This document shows, piece by piece, positions 43,170 through 50,381 of a stretch of DNA of 64,000 nucleotides; position 1 is the stretch's first letter, and each line of letters begins with the position of its first letter. The translations under genes were made by a program, and so were the position numbers. The notes under the pieces are model-generated. The model saw only the letters and a program-made list of their open reading frames with translations, had not been told where the DNA came from and did not search any database. This stretch comes from Oscillospiraceae bacterium (GTDB lineage Bacteria > Bacillota > Clostridia > Oscillospirales > Oscillospiraceae), in contig SVKQ01000009.1 of assembly GCA_015068325.1 (NCBI GenBank), forward strand, positions 1 through 64,000. Reading direction: 5' to 3'.

Positions 43170-44282
43170 ATGAGAAACGATATGACCATGAAACGTGTGA
43201 TAAAAAAACTAAAGGTAAATGCGCCCATGTCGCTGCAGGGATGGCTGATTTTCTTCTCTGTGATGGCAGTTGCCTCCGTGATCTGCGCTCTGCTGCGGGG
43301 TGTCAGCACGTCCGATGTTCATGTTCCGCTGATCTTCGTGCTGGCCGTTCTCATCATTTCCCTGCTGACAGACGGCTATTTTTATGGCACGCTCGCGGCG
43401 CTTTCAAGCGTGATCACCGTGAATTACGCGTTCACCTATCCGTATGCAAAGCTCGACTTTTCCATCTACGGATATCCGCTGACTTTTATCACAATGTTGG
43501 CCGTTGATTGTGTCGTATCTACCCTGACCTTCCGCGTCAAGACGCAGGAACGGCTGCAGATGGAATCGGAAAAGGAAAAAGTGCGGGCCAACCTCCTTCG
43601 GGCGGTATCCCACGATCTTCGCACCCCTCTCACGTCTATCAGCGGGTCGTTATCAACAGTATTGGAAAATGGAGAAAGTATGTCGCCGGAGGCGAAAAAG
43701 GATCTCCTGCGAGACGCCTTGAAAGATGCTGAATGGCTGCATCGGATGGTGGAGAACCTCCTTTCCGTCACGCGCATTGGTGATGACGGCACGGATCGCC
43801 TCAATACGCGGGAGGAACTTCTGGAGGAGGTCATCAGCGAGGCGGTCATGAACTTCCGAAAGCACGTTCCAGACATGGACATCACGGTATGTGTGCCGGA
43901 GGAGCCGATGTTCGTACCGATGGACGCGATTCTGATCGAACAAGTGCTGCTGAATTTACTGGATAACGCCGTGACACACGGCGGCACCACGTCAAAGATA
44001 TCGATCCGCGTAGCGCAGACGGCGTCAAACGCGGTGATCTCCATAGAGGACAATGGGGGCGGCATCGATGCTGAGCAGTTGGAGCATTTGTTTGACGGAG
44101 TGCTGCCATCCGTAAAAAACCGCAGGGACGACGATCGCCGCGGCATGGGGATCGGCCTCACAGTCTGCCGTACTATTATTCAGGTCCACGGCGGAACGAT
44201 TTATGCGGAGAATACCCGGGGAGGCGGCGCAAGATTTGTGTTTACACTTCCGCTAGGAGCAGACAATGAACGTAAAGGATAA
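43170..44282 (+). CDS. Sensor histidine kinase with DUF4118 membrane domain (KdpD C-terminal type)
   Basis: This 370-aa kinase lacks the large cytoplasmic N-terminal part of full KdpD. Three to four membrane segments lie at about 24-42, 52-90 and 103-120 (DUF4118 type). A HisKA domain follows with VSHDLRTPLTSISGS (His148), then HATPase motifs NLLDNAVTHGG, IEDNGGGID and MGIGLTVCR. It should phosphorylate the response regulator encoded with a 17-bp overlap downstream. No kdpABC or Trk genes are visible. Base composition is less GC-rich than the surroundings. Confidence 0.9.
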   Translation: MRNDMTMKRVIKKLKVNAPMSLQGWLIFFSVMAVASVICALLRGVSTSDVHVPLIFVLAVLIISLLTDGYFYGTLAALSSVITVNYAFTYPYAKLDFSIYGYPLTFITMLAVDCVVSTLTFRVKTQERLQMESEKEKVRANLLRAVSHDLRTPLTSISGSLSTVLENGESMSPEAKKDLLRDALKDAEWLHRMVENLLSVTRIGDDGTDRLNTREELLEEVISEAVMNFRKHVPDMDITVCVPEEPMFVPMDAILIEQVLLNLLDNAVTHGGTTSKISIRVAQTASNAVISIEDNGGGIDAEQLEHLFDGVLPSVKNRRDDDRRGMGIGLTVCRTIIQVHGGTIYAENTRGGGARFVFTLPLGADNERKG

Positions 44283-44967
44283 AATTTTGGTGGTGGAAGA
44301 CGAGAGCAGCATCACTCGGTTCATCCGGGCAATCCTGATGTCAAACGGATATGATGTCATCACCGCGGCCTCGGGGTCGGAGGCGTGTTCCATGATCAGC
44401 TCTCACTGCCCCGACCTGGTGCTGTTGGACCTGGGACTTCCGGATGTGGACGGGGTGCAGATCATCGAAACCGTCCGCCAATGGACACAGATTCCCATTA
44501 TTGTTGTCTCTGCCCGCAGCTTTGACCGCGACAAAGTCGAGGCATTGGATAAGGGCTCCGATGACTATATCACCAAGCCCTTTAGCGCCGCAGAGTTGCT
44601 GGCCCGTATTCGGGTGGCGCTTCGTCACAGCCGGAGCAGCACAGCGGATGACAGCGTTGCCATGTCCGGGAAATTCACCACGGGAGAGTTGACCATTGAT
44701 TACGACAAGCATCAGGTGCTGATCGGAGGACAAAACGCAAAGCTCACACAGAACGAATTCAGAATCGTTGCCCTGTTGGGGAAATACGCCGGCAAGGTCT
44801 TGACCTATGACTTTATCATGAAGGAGCTTTGGGGGCCGCAAAGCAAGGGAAACAATCAGATCCTGCGGGTCAACATGGCAAATATCCGGCGTAAGCTCGA
44901 AAAGAATCCCGCCGAGCCTGCCTACATTTTTACGGAGGTAGGCGTAGGATATCGCATGTCGGAATAG
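44266..44967 (+). CDS. OmpR-family response regulator (KdpE-like)
   Basis: This 233-aa regulator has a receiver domain with acidic pocket EDE (11-13), Asp55 in LLDLGLPD, Ser in VVSARS and Lys in DYITKPF. A winged-helix DNA-binding domain (about 135-230) follows, with LTQNEFRIVALLGKYAGKVLTYDFIM and VNMANIRRKLEKNP. The family binds 11-bp-spaced direct repeats; such repeats flank this gene on both sides. AGGAG lies before the ATG inside the kinase gene. Confidence 0.93.
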   Translation: MNVKDKILVVEDESSITRFIRAILMSNGYDVITAASGSEACSMISSHCPDLVLLDLGLPDVDGVQIIETVRQWTQIPIIVVSARSFDRDKVEALDKGSDDYITKPFSAAELLARIRVALRHSRSSTADDSVAMSGKFTTGELTIDYDKHQVLIGGQNAKLTQNEFRIVALLGKYAGKVLTYDFIMKELWGPQSKGNNQILRVNMANIRRKLEKNPAEPAYIFTEVGVGYRMSE

Positions 44968-44968
44968 C

Positions 44969-45034
44969 TTAACGCGTTTTTAACGCCCCATAGAAATTCC
45001 TTAACGGACCGTTTGCGTTTGTCGCCCTTACAAT
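44969..45034 (+). promoter_or_regulatory. Array of TTAAC direct repeats and -10 before the PH-like gene
   Basis: TTAAC at 44969 and 44980 (11 bp apart) and again at 45001, with a degenerate TTTGC at 45012, are followed by TACAAT at 45029-45034. The last repeat pair has the same 11-bp period and the same 17-bp distance to the -10 as the site at 43111. Confidence 0.6.
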
Positions 45035-45091
45035 GGGGATGGCACATGGCAGACAACAACGTGGCCGTATACAGGCCAGAAAGAGGAAACT

Positions 45092-45697
45092 ATGGAAGAA
45101 GCGTTGAAAAGGATCTTGGATGAGGGGGAGACCGTTCAGTGGGCGGGCCGCGCGGAGCCGTTCCAGACGATGGATAAGACCACCCGGCCGATATTTGTGT
45201 GCGGTGTCGTGACGGCGCTGGCAATCTTTATTGCCGTTACTGCCGTGTACCGGTTCATCATCGCCCGGACAGGCGCGCCGTTTCAATGGGTACTGGCATT
45301 GGCGCTTTTGCTGGTGCTGTTGGTTAAACCGATGTATATACTGCTGGATGCCGGCAAGGTGCGAAAAATGCACTATGTGGCCACGGATCGGCGCTTGATG
45401 GTGGTTAGCGGTGGTGAAGGTCGCTGGGTCGACTACAAACGGATCGACCGGGCCGCGTTCAAGGGCGATGATGACGGACACATATCGCTGCTGTGCGGCG
45501 ACAGAGCACTGCGGGCCAAAGCTGGTAAACGCCGCGAGATTGCGGCCATCGGCATGGTCGGCGGCGACAGAAGTGGCGAGGATCATCCCATCGAGAGCTT
45601 CGGGTTTTACGGATTGGATCAGGAGAGCGCCGCGGCTCTGCGCAGTGTTCTGGAAAGCCGCTGTCCGGCGGCGCTGACCGCCGGAGAAAACGAATGA
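45092..45697 (+). CDS. Two-helix membrane protein with bPH-like domain, unknown function
   Basis: This 201-aa protein starts with a short cytoplasmic helix (EEALKRILDEGETVQWAGRAEP). Two membrane segments follow at about 32-55 and 66-85, then a C-terminal domain of strands (HYVATDRRLMVV, GRWVDYKRIDRAAF) that resembles bacterial PH-domain proteins. It is the apparent target of the neighbouring two-component system, because a TTAAC array and -10 lie directly upstream. No specific function is recognised. Confidence 0.75.
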   Translation: MEEALKRILDEGETVQWAGRAEPFQTMDKTTRPIFVCGVVTALAIFIAVTAVYRFIIARTGAPFQWVLALALLLVLLVKPMYILLDAGKVRKMHYVATDRRLMVVSGGEGRWVDYKRIDRAAFKGDDDGHISLLCGDRALRAKAGKRREIAAIGMVGGDRSGEDHPIESFGFYGLDQESAAALRSVLESRCPAALTAGENE

Positions 45698-45822
45698 GGA
45701 CCATGGCGTAGAAACGGGAATTACATAAAAATGGTTGCTTTTCCCCTTGTGTTGTGCTACCGTAAGAGTGTAGAAAAACAGTTCGCCCGGCGTGTCAGCC
45801 GGAGAATGAAGGAGGAACTGCC

Positions 45823-46293
45823 ATGAGCTATCCCAAGACCGGAAATGAGGTCTATGTGAGTCTGAACCTGTCCAACACCATGCTGACCGGTATCGGCAAG
45901 GGTACCGTTACCCGCGAGGATGTGTCGGTGGACTATCTGAAGCGCCTCTTCGCCGAATACGGCGTGATCGTATCTGCCAAGCCCAGCCAGCGGGCGCTGC
46001 TGGAGAGGGTCAACAACACCTATGATCTGGGGCTGGAGCTTCCCGAAAAGCTGAGCCTGTTCCAGCTGAGCGAGCAGCACCGCCGTCTGGTGGTGGTCAA
46101 CGTATCCGGCCTGCGCCGCAAGGACGGCTCTCTCCTGCCGGACTATACGGAGGAGGAACTGGACGAGGCCACCTTTACCTTCGTCAAGTATTACGTGCAG
46201 AGCAAGCACTATGATGAGCTGGTGGAGGAGAACAAGAAGCTCCGCTTTGACCTGGAGCAGGAGATCGCCTGGCGCAACCGCACCGACAGCTGA
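45823..46293 (+). CDS. Conserved-looking hypothetical protein
   Basis: This 156-aa soluble protein has no recognised domain. It starts MSYPKTGNEVYVSLNLSN, has a mixed alpha/beta centre with LVVVNVSGLRRKDG, and ends in an acidic helix that may form a short coiled coil (YDELVEENKKLRFDLEQE). GAAGGAGG lies upstream of the ATG. TTGCTT/TACCGT with a 17-bp spacer (45735-45763) may be its promoter. It is monocistronic and shares its terminator with convergent hemW. Confidence 0.75.
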   Translation: MSYPKTGNEVYVSLNLSNTMLTGIGKGTVTREDVSVDYLKRLFAEYGVIVSAKPSQRALLERVNNTYDLGLELPEKLSLFQLSEQHRRLVVVNVSGLRRKDGSLLPDYTEEELDEATFTFVKYYVQSKHYDELVEENKKLRFDLEQEIAWRNRTDS

Positions 46294-46307
46294 TCCAATA
46301 TGACAAA

Positions 46308-46343
46308 AGAGGGCGCGCTCCCACGTGAGCGCGCCCTCTTTTT
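46308..46343. terminator. Shared convergent terminator
   Basis: Thirteen-base arms AGAGGGCGCGCTC (46308-46320) and complement (46327-46339) have A-run left and T-run right. Confidence 0.9.
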
Positions 46344-46358
46344 CTGTATAGCGGGCTC

Positions 46359-47561
46359 TTATACAATGCGAAAATCGCCCCGGGCGGTTTTCTCCAGCCG
46401 GCAGGCCTCGTCCTGCCCCATGGCCTCCAGAATCGCGCCGATGATTTGGTTGGACACGAGAAAGCCCTGAGGCGTCAGACGCCAGCCGTCCACTGTGGCC
46501 TCTGCCAGACCGTGGGACGCATATGTCTGCAGCAGCGATTCCAACGGGGCGAAGGGACGGCGGTAGCCATGTTCGATCCGGCGGCGGCTGATACCCTCCA
46601 CCGTGCGGAGGGACAGCATCACGTACTCCTGTGAACGCTCCGTGGGAAGAATCTCTGACGACTCAGACAGCTGCAGCTCACCGGCGATGTAGCCATCCAG
46701 ATCCCGGGCATAGGCGTAGCGCACCCCGCCGAAATCCGAGTGGGCGCCGGGGCCGAAGCCAGCATACTCTTCCATGTGCCAGTATTTCAAGTTGTGGCGG
46801 GAGGCGTGGCCAGGGCGGGCAAAGTTGGAGATCTCATACTGGCGGTAACCGTTCCGGGTCAGAAAATCCACAGCCCACAAATACATATCTGCCTGGACGT
46901 CGTCGTCCGGCAGGGAAAGTGTGCTCTGCTGCCGGAAGAAGGGCGTGCCCGGCTCCAGCTTGAGCCCGTAGGCGCTGATGTGGTCAGGCTCCAAAGACAC
47001 AGCATCCCGCAGCGTCTGCTGCCACAGGGACATGGTCTGCTCCGGCAGTCCATAGATCAGGTCCAGGCTGAGGTCATCAAAACCCGCACCGCGTATCGCC
47101 TCTGCTGCGGCACAGACCTGCGGCCAGATATGGATGCGGCCGATGCGGCGCAGCATGTCATCGTCAGAGGACTGGACGCCCAGGGACACACGGCTGAAGC
47201 CGGCCCGGCGCAGAGCGCGGAGCGACTTCCGGTCGCCGATGCTGTCGGGGTTGGCCTCCAGCGTGACCTCGGCGTCGGACGCTACGTGATAGAGCGTTTT
47301 TACCGTCTGCAGCAGCCGGACAAGCCGATTGCTCCCCAGATAGCTGGGGGTGCCGCCGCCGAAGTACACGGTGTCCACCCGGTGGCGGGCGGCTTGAGGC
47401 GACACCTCCGCCAGATGGCGGCACAGCGCGGATATGTAAGCGGCCATCTGATCCTCGCTGTGGGGCAGGGAGTAGAAGTCACAGTAGGCACACTTGGCGG
47501 CGCAGAAGGGGATGTGGAGATAGAGCCCCAGCGGCGGGGCTGTCTGCGGTGTGGTACGCAT
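46359..47561 (-). CDS. hemW: Heme chaperone HemW (radical SAM, HemN-like)
   Basis: This 400-aa protein begins with LGLYLHIPFCAAKCAYCDFYS (CxxxCxxC) and GGGTPSYLG and has YGLPEQT. It lacks the extra N-terminal Cys of true HemN before the cluster. HemW inserts heme into target proteins and is not an oxidase. A winged-helix-like end carries the LTPQGFLVSNQII motif. It starts one base after the ferredoxin gene, so the ferredoxin may serve it as electron donor. Confidence 0.92.
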   Translation of the reverse strand: MRTTPQTAPPLGLYLHIPFCAAKCAYCDFYSLPHSEDQMAAYISALCRHLAEVSPQAARHRVDTVYFGGGTPSYLGSNRLVRLLQTVKTLYHVASDAEVTLEANPDSIGDRKSLRALRRAGFSRVSLGVQSSDDDMLRRIGRIHIWPQVCAAAEAIRGAGFDDLSLDLIYGLPEQTMSLWQQTLRDAVSLEPDHISAYGLKLEPGTPFFRQQSTLSLPDDDVQADMYLWAVDFLTRNGYRQYEISNFARPGHASRHNLKYWHMEEYAGFGPGAHSDFGGVRYAYARDLDGYIAGELQLSESSEILPTERSQEYVMLSLRTVEGISRRRIEHGYRRPFAPLESLLQTYASHGLAEATVDGWRLTPQGFLVSNQIIGAILEAMGQDEACRLEKTARGDFRIV

Positions 47562-47562
47562 A

Positions 47563-47796
47563 TCAAGCCTCCCGCTGCGAAGGCAGCATGGTCACTGCAC
47601 CGAAGGGACAGTTGACCAGGCAGGAGCGGCAGCCGATGCAAAGGTCTGCATCCACCTGATAGAGTCCGTCCGGCTGCTGGGGGATGCATTTCATGATACA
47701 CAGCATGGAGCAGTAGCCGCAGCCGGTGCAGCGCACCGGATCAATCACGGCCAGAGCGCGGGCCTTACGGCCAAAGGGATGGGCAGAGTCGGCCAT
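47563..47796 (-). CDS. Small 2[4Fe-4S] ferredoxin
   Basis: This 77-aa protein has two cluster motifs, CTGCGYCSMLCIMKC (about 23-37) and CIGCRSCLVNCP (about 53-64). The first lacks the usual Pro after the third Cys and has an extra spaced Cys. It should carry electrons in the cytoplasm. AAAGGGG lies before the start. It is transcribed with hemW from the promoter at 47830-47858. Confidence 0.88.
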   Translation of the reverse strand: MADSAHPFGRKARALAVIDPVRCTGCGYCSMLCIMKCIPQQPDGLYQVDADLCIGCRSCLVNCPFGAVTMLPSQREA

Positions 47797-47829
47797 GCGA
47801 AATACCCCTTTCTCATGGTGTTCCTACAT

Positions 47830-47858
47830 AGTATAGCCGTTTTGCCGCGGTTTGACAA
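47830..47858 (-). promoter_or_regulatory. Promoter of ferredoxin-hemW
   Basis: The minus strand reads TTGTCA (47858-47853), 17-bp spacer, TATACT (47835-47830), 34 bases before the ferredoxin start. Confidence 0.8.
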
Positions 47859-47864
47859 GGCGGC

Positions 47865-47893
47865 GCATGTTTTTTCGCCGGTGGGACAAACTA
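47865..47893 (+). promoter_or_regulatory. Possible forespore sigma-G promoter of spoVAC
   Basis: GCATG (47865-47869), 17-bp spacer and CAAACTA (47887-47893) fit the Bacillus sigma-G pattern (GHATR / CATNHTA) at all but one position. It lies 21 bases before the spoVAC start. Confidence 0.4.
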
Positions 47894-47914
47894 CGGCGGA
47901 GAGGATGTGATCCC

Positions 47915-48358
47915 ATGGACATGACGCCACAGGAATATCAGGCGTATATCAAGGCCAGGCAGCGCCCGTCGCCGCTGCTGAAGAACATGGCATTGGCCTT
48001 TGCGGTGGGCGGCGCTATCTGTATGCTGGGACAGCTTATCACCAATGGCTGTCTGGTACTGGGCCTGGCGGAGCAGGATGCGGCCACGGCCGCGTCGGTG
48101 TCGCTGGTATTTCTCTCTGCTGTGCTGACAGCGCTGGGGCTGTACCACCGCCTGGCCCGGTTCGCCGGCGCGGGCACGCTGGTGCCCATCACAGGCTTTG
48201 CCAACGCGGTGGTGTCCCCGGCCATCGACTTTCGGGCAGAGGGCCTCATCACCGGCACGGCAGTGAAGATGTTTTCCATTGCGGGGCCGGTGATCGTATA
48301 CGGTACCGCCGCCAGCGTGGTCTATGGTGTGATGCTGGTGCTGCTGGGATCACGATAG
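47915..48358 (+). CDS. spoVAC: Stage V sporulation protein AC
   Basis: This 147-aa membrane protein has the SpoVAC pattern. PSPLLKNMALAFAVGGAICMLGQLI is followed by FAGAGTLVPITGFANAVVSPAIDF and MFSIAGPVIVYGTAASVVYG. It forms a mechanosensitive channel in the spore inner membrane for dipicolinic acid movement. AGAGG lies upstream of the ATG. Unlike the usual spoVA operon, no spoVAD or spoVAE follows; the next genes are on the other strand. Confidence 0.93.
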   Translation: MDMTPQEYQAYIKARQRPSPLLKNMALAFAVGGAICMLGQLITNGCLVLGLAEQDAATAASVSLVFLSAVLTALGLYHRLARFAGAGTLVPITGFANAVVSPAIDFRAEGLITGTAVKMFSIAGPVIVYGTAASVVYGVMLVLLGSR

Positions 48359-48361
48359 AAA

Positions 48362-48397
48362 GAGCGATACGGCATCCGGGCGGATGCCGTATCGCTC
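48362..48397 (-). terminator. Strong hairpin ending the TRAP operon
   Basis: Perfect 17-base arms (48362-48378 and 48381-48397) have a minimal loop. The minus strand continues CTTTCT and the plus strand lacks T's, so it mainly serves dctM. Confidence 0.65.
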
Positions 48398-48478
48398 CTG
48401 GGGGTATGAAACGGCTCATGTGAGGATGTGGCGCAGAGCCACGGAGGCCCACATGAAGGAGTACGCGCAATGTTGTCG

Positions 48479-49759
48479 CTATGCAAACAGCGTGGGCAGG
48501 AAGGTGGAGATCGCCGGGATATAGGTGATGCCCAGCAGGCAGAGGATCAGTGCCAGGATCAGCTGCCACGACTCGCGGACAAACTCCTCCACGCTGCAGC
48601 CCACGATGGAGCAGGTGGAGAACAGCAGCGTGCCGAAAGGCGGCGTCACACCGCCGATGGTCACGTTGATGCACATCATGATGCCAAACTGCAGCGGGCT
48701 CACGCCCAGTGCGATGACCGCAGGCAGCAGGATGGGCGTCATGATGATGAGGGACGCGGTGCCCTCCAGAAACATGCCCACCACCAGCAGCATCACATTG
48801 ATAAGCAGCAGGAGCAGGAACTTGTTGTCGGTCAGAGTGATCAGCGCGTTGGAGACGGCGCGGGGGATGTTCTCCCAGCTGAGATAGTTGCCAAAAGCGG
48901 CGGCACCGCAAATCAGTGCCATGATACCGGCGGTGCCCTCAAAGGTCTCCTTGATGATCTGGGGGACCATGGACCACTTCAGCTCCTTATAAACCACAGT
49001 ACCCACAAAGATGCAGTAAAACACGCACACGGCACCGGCTTCGGTGGGTGTAAAAATGCCCAGCCGCAGGCCCATGATCAGACCCAGTGGGATGAACAGC
49101 GCCCAGAAACCGTCAAGGATGATCTTCGCCGCGGCCCTCAGGCCCATTTTGTGGTCGCGAGTAGGGGTATAGCCCTTCTGCTTGCTGACGAAGTGAGTCA
49201 TCACCATCAGGCAGACCATCATAAAGATACCGGGGCCATAGCCGGCCAGAAACATGTCGCCCACCGACTGGTTGGCGATGCTGGCGTAGAGGATCAGGCC
49301 GATTCCGGGGGGAATGGTGGGGGTGATGATCGAGGAGCAGGCGGTCACACCGGCGGAGAATCCCTTGCTGTAGCCGTGATCCACCATGACGGGGACCAGC
49401 ACCTTGGCCTCCATGGCCGCGTCGGCGTTGGCGGAGCCGGATACACCGCCCATCAGCGTGCTCAGCACGATGTTGGACTGGGCCAGTCCGCCGATCATCC
49501 GGCCTGTGAAGAGATCAGCCACCGCCATCAGCCGTTTGCTGATGCCACCGTAGTTCATAATGACGCCCACCGCCACGAAGAACGGAATGGCCAAAAGGGT
49601 GAAGCTTTCACACTGGGTGATGGCCTTCTGGAAGATCATATAGGCCTCAAATCCATCTGTGAAGAAGAAATAGCTGGCGGCTGCCGCAAACAGACACATG
49701 GTGATGGGGACATTGAAAAGAAACAGGACCAGCAGTACGATCAGAGGGGTAAAATTCAT
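48479..49759 (-). CDS. dctM: TRAP transporter large permease DctM
   Basis: This 426-aa permease of about 12 helices has the DctM repeats. AIPFFVAVGVIMNYGGI, TLMGGVSGSANADAAM and TPTIPPGIGLILYASIAN are in the first half and NVTIGGVTPPFGTLLF is in the second. It uses an ion gradient to import a carboxylate or similar solute. Start at MNFTPLIV (49759), seven bases after GGGAGG; a TTG two codons earlier is less likely. It is the last gene of the operon. Confidence 0.94.
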   Translation of the reverse strand: MNFTPLIVLLVLFLFNVPITMCLFAAAASYFFFTDGFEAYMIFQKAITQCESFTLLAIPFFVAVGVIMNYGGISKRLMAVADLFTGRMIGGLAQSNIVLSTLMGGVSGSANADAAMEAKVLVPVMVDHGYSKGFSAGVTACSSIITPTIPPGIGLILYASIANQSVGDMFLAGYGPGIFMMVCLMVMTHFVSKQKGYTPTRDHKMGLRAAAKIILDGFWALFIPLGLIMGLRLGIFTPTEAGAVCVFYCIFVGTVVYKELKWSMVPQIIKETFEGTAGIMALICGAAAFGNYLSWENIPRAVSNALITLTDNKFLLLLLINVMLLVVGMFLEGTASLIIMTPILLPAVIALGVSPLQFGIMMCINVTIGGVTPPFGTLLFSTCSIVGCSVEEFVRESWQLILALILCLLGITYIPAISTFLPTLFA

Positions 49760-49761
49760 TT

Positions 49762-50277
49762 TCAAGCCTCCCTTTCTGTAGAGCCTGCCGCGTCCGCGCC
49801 GCCGCGCAGCGCCTTTACATCCTGCACGCAGTTGCGAACGGCGATGCCCAGCATGATGAGAAACGCGATGGGGATCGCGATGTCATAGTAGGTATAGGGA
49901 AGCCGGAGGATCAAAGAGTGCTTTCCGGACGAGGTGACCGCAAACTGGTAGCCCAGATAGGTGAACAGGCCGCAGAGGATCACCTGAGCCAGATCAATCA
50001 GCAGTGTCAGAAGCTTGCCGGCGATCCCCGGGATGATGTTTACAAAAGAATCAATGCTCACCAGTCCGCCCCGGCGCTTGTAGCAGACCGCGGCGCCCAG
50101 GAAAATAGACCAGGTGAAGCACAGGGCAGAGAACTCCTCCACCCACACCAGGGACTTGTTGAAGATCGCACGGTCCACCACGTTGACAAAGACCAGTGTG
50201 ATGATCAGCGTACATGCGGTACCGGCGATGATCTCCGGGATATGGGTCACGACCCATTTGAGTTTTTTCATATGCAT
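49762..50277 (-). CDS. dctQ: TRAP transporter small permease DctQ
   Basis: This 171-aa four-helix protein of the DctQ family has NVVDRAIFNKSLVWVEEFSALCFTWSIFLGAA (usual RxxxxxxxxWxEE pattern). It scaffolds DctM and contacts the binding protein. Start at 50277 with AGGA four bases upstream; ATG at 50271 is a close alternative. Its stop is two bases before the dctM start. Confidence 0.9.
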   Translation of the reverse strand: MHMKKLKWVVTHIPEIIAGTACTLIITLVFVNVVDRAIFNKSLVWVEEFSALCFTWSIFLGAAVCYKRRGGLVSIDSFVNIIPGIAGKLLTLLIDLAQVILCGLFTYLGYQFAVTSSGKHSLILRLPYTYYDIAIPIAFLIMLGIAVRNCVQDVKALRGGADAAGSTEREA

Positions 50278-50291
50278 CACATCCTAAACCG

Positions 50292-50323
50292 TCAAGGCCG
50301 GCCACAAATGCGGCCGGCCTTGA
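50292..50323 (-). other. Intercistronic palindrome between dctP and dctQ
   Basis: TCAAGGCCGGCC (50292-50303) and GGCCGGCCTTGA (50312-50323) form a 12-bp stem without a U-tract. It likely protects the dctP mRNA end or partly attenuates, which would give more binding protein than permease. Confidence 0.6.
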
Positions 50324-50381
50324 TCATTCGTCCAAATCGGCAGCGCTCTGTATGTGATCAGAGACCTCGAGACGGGCCTTT

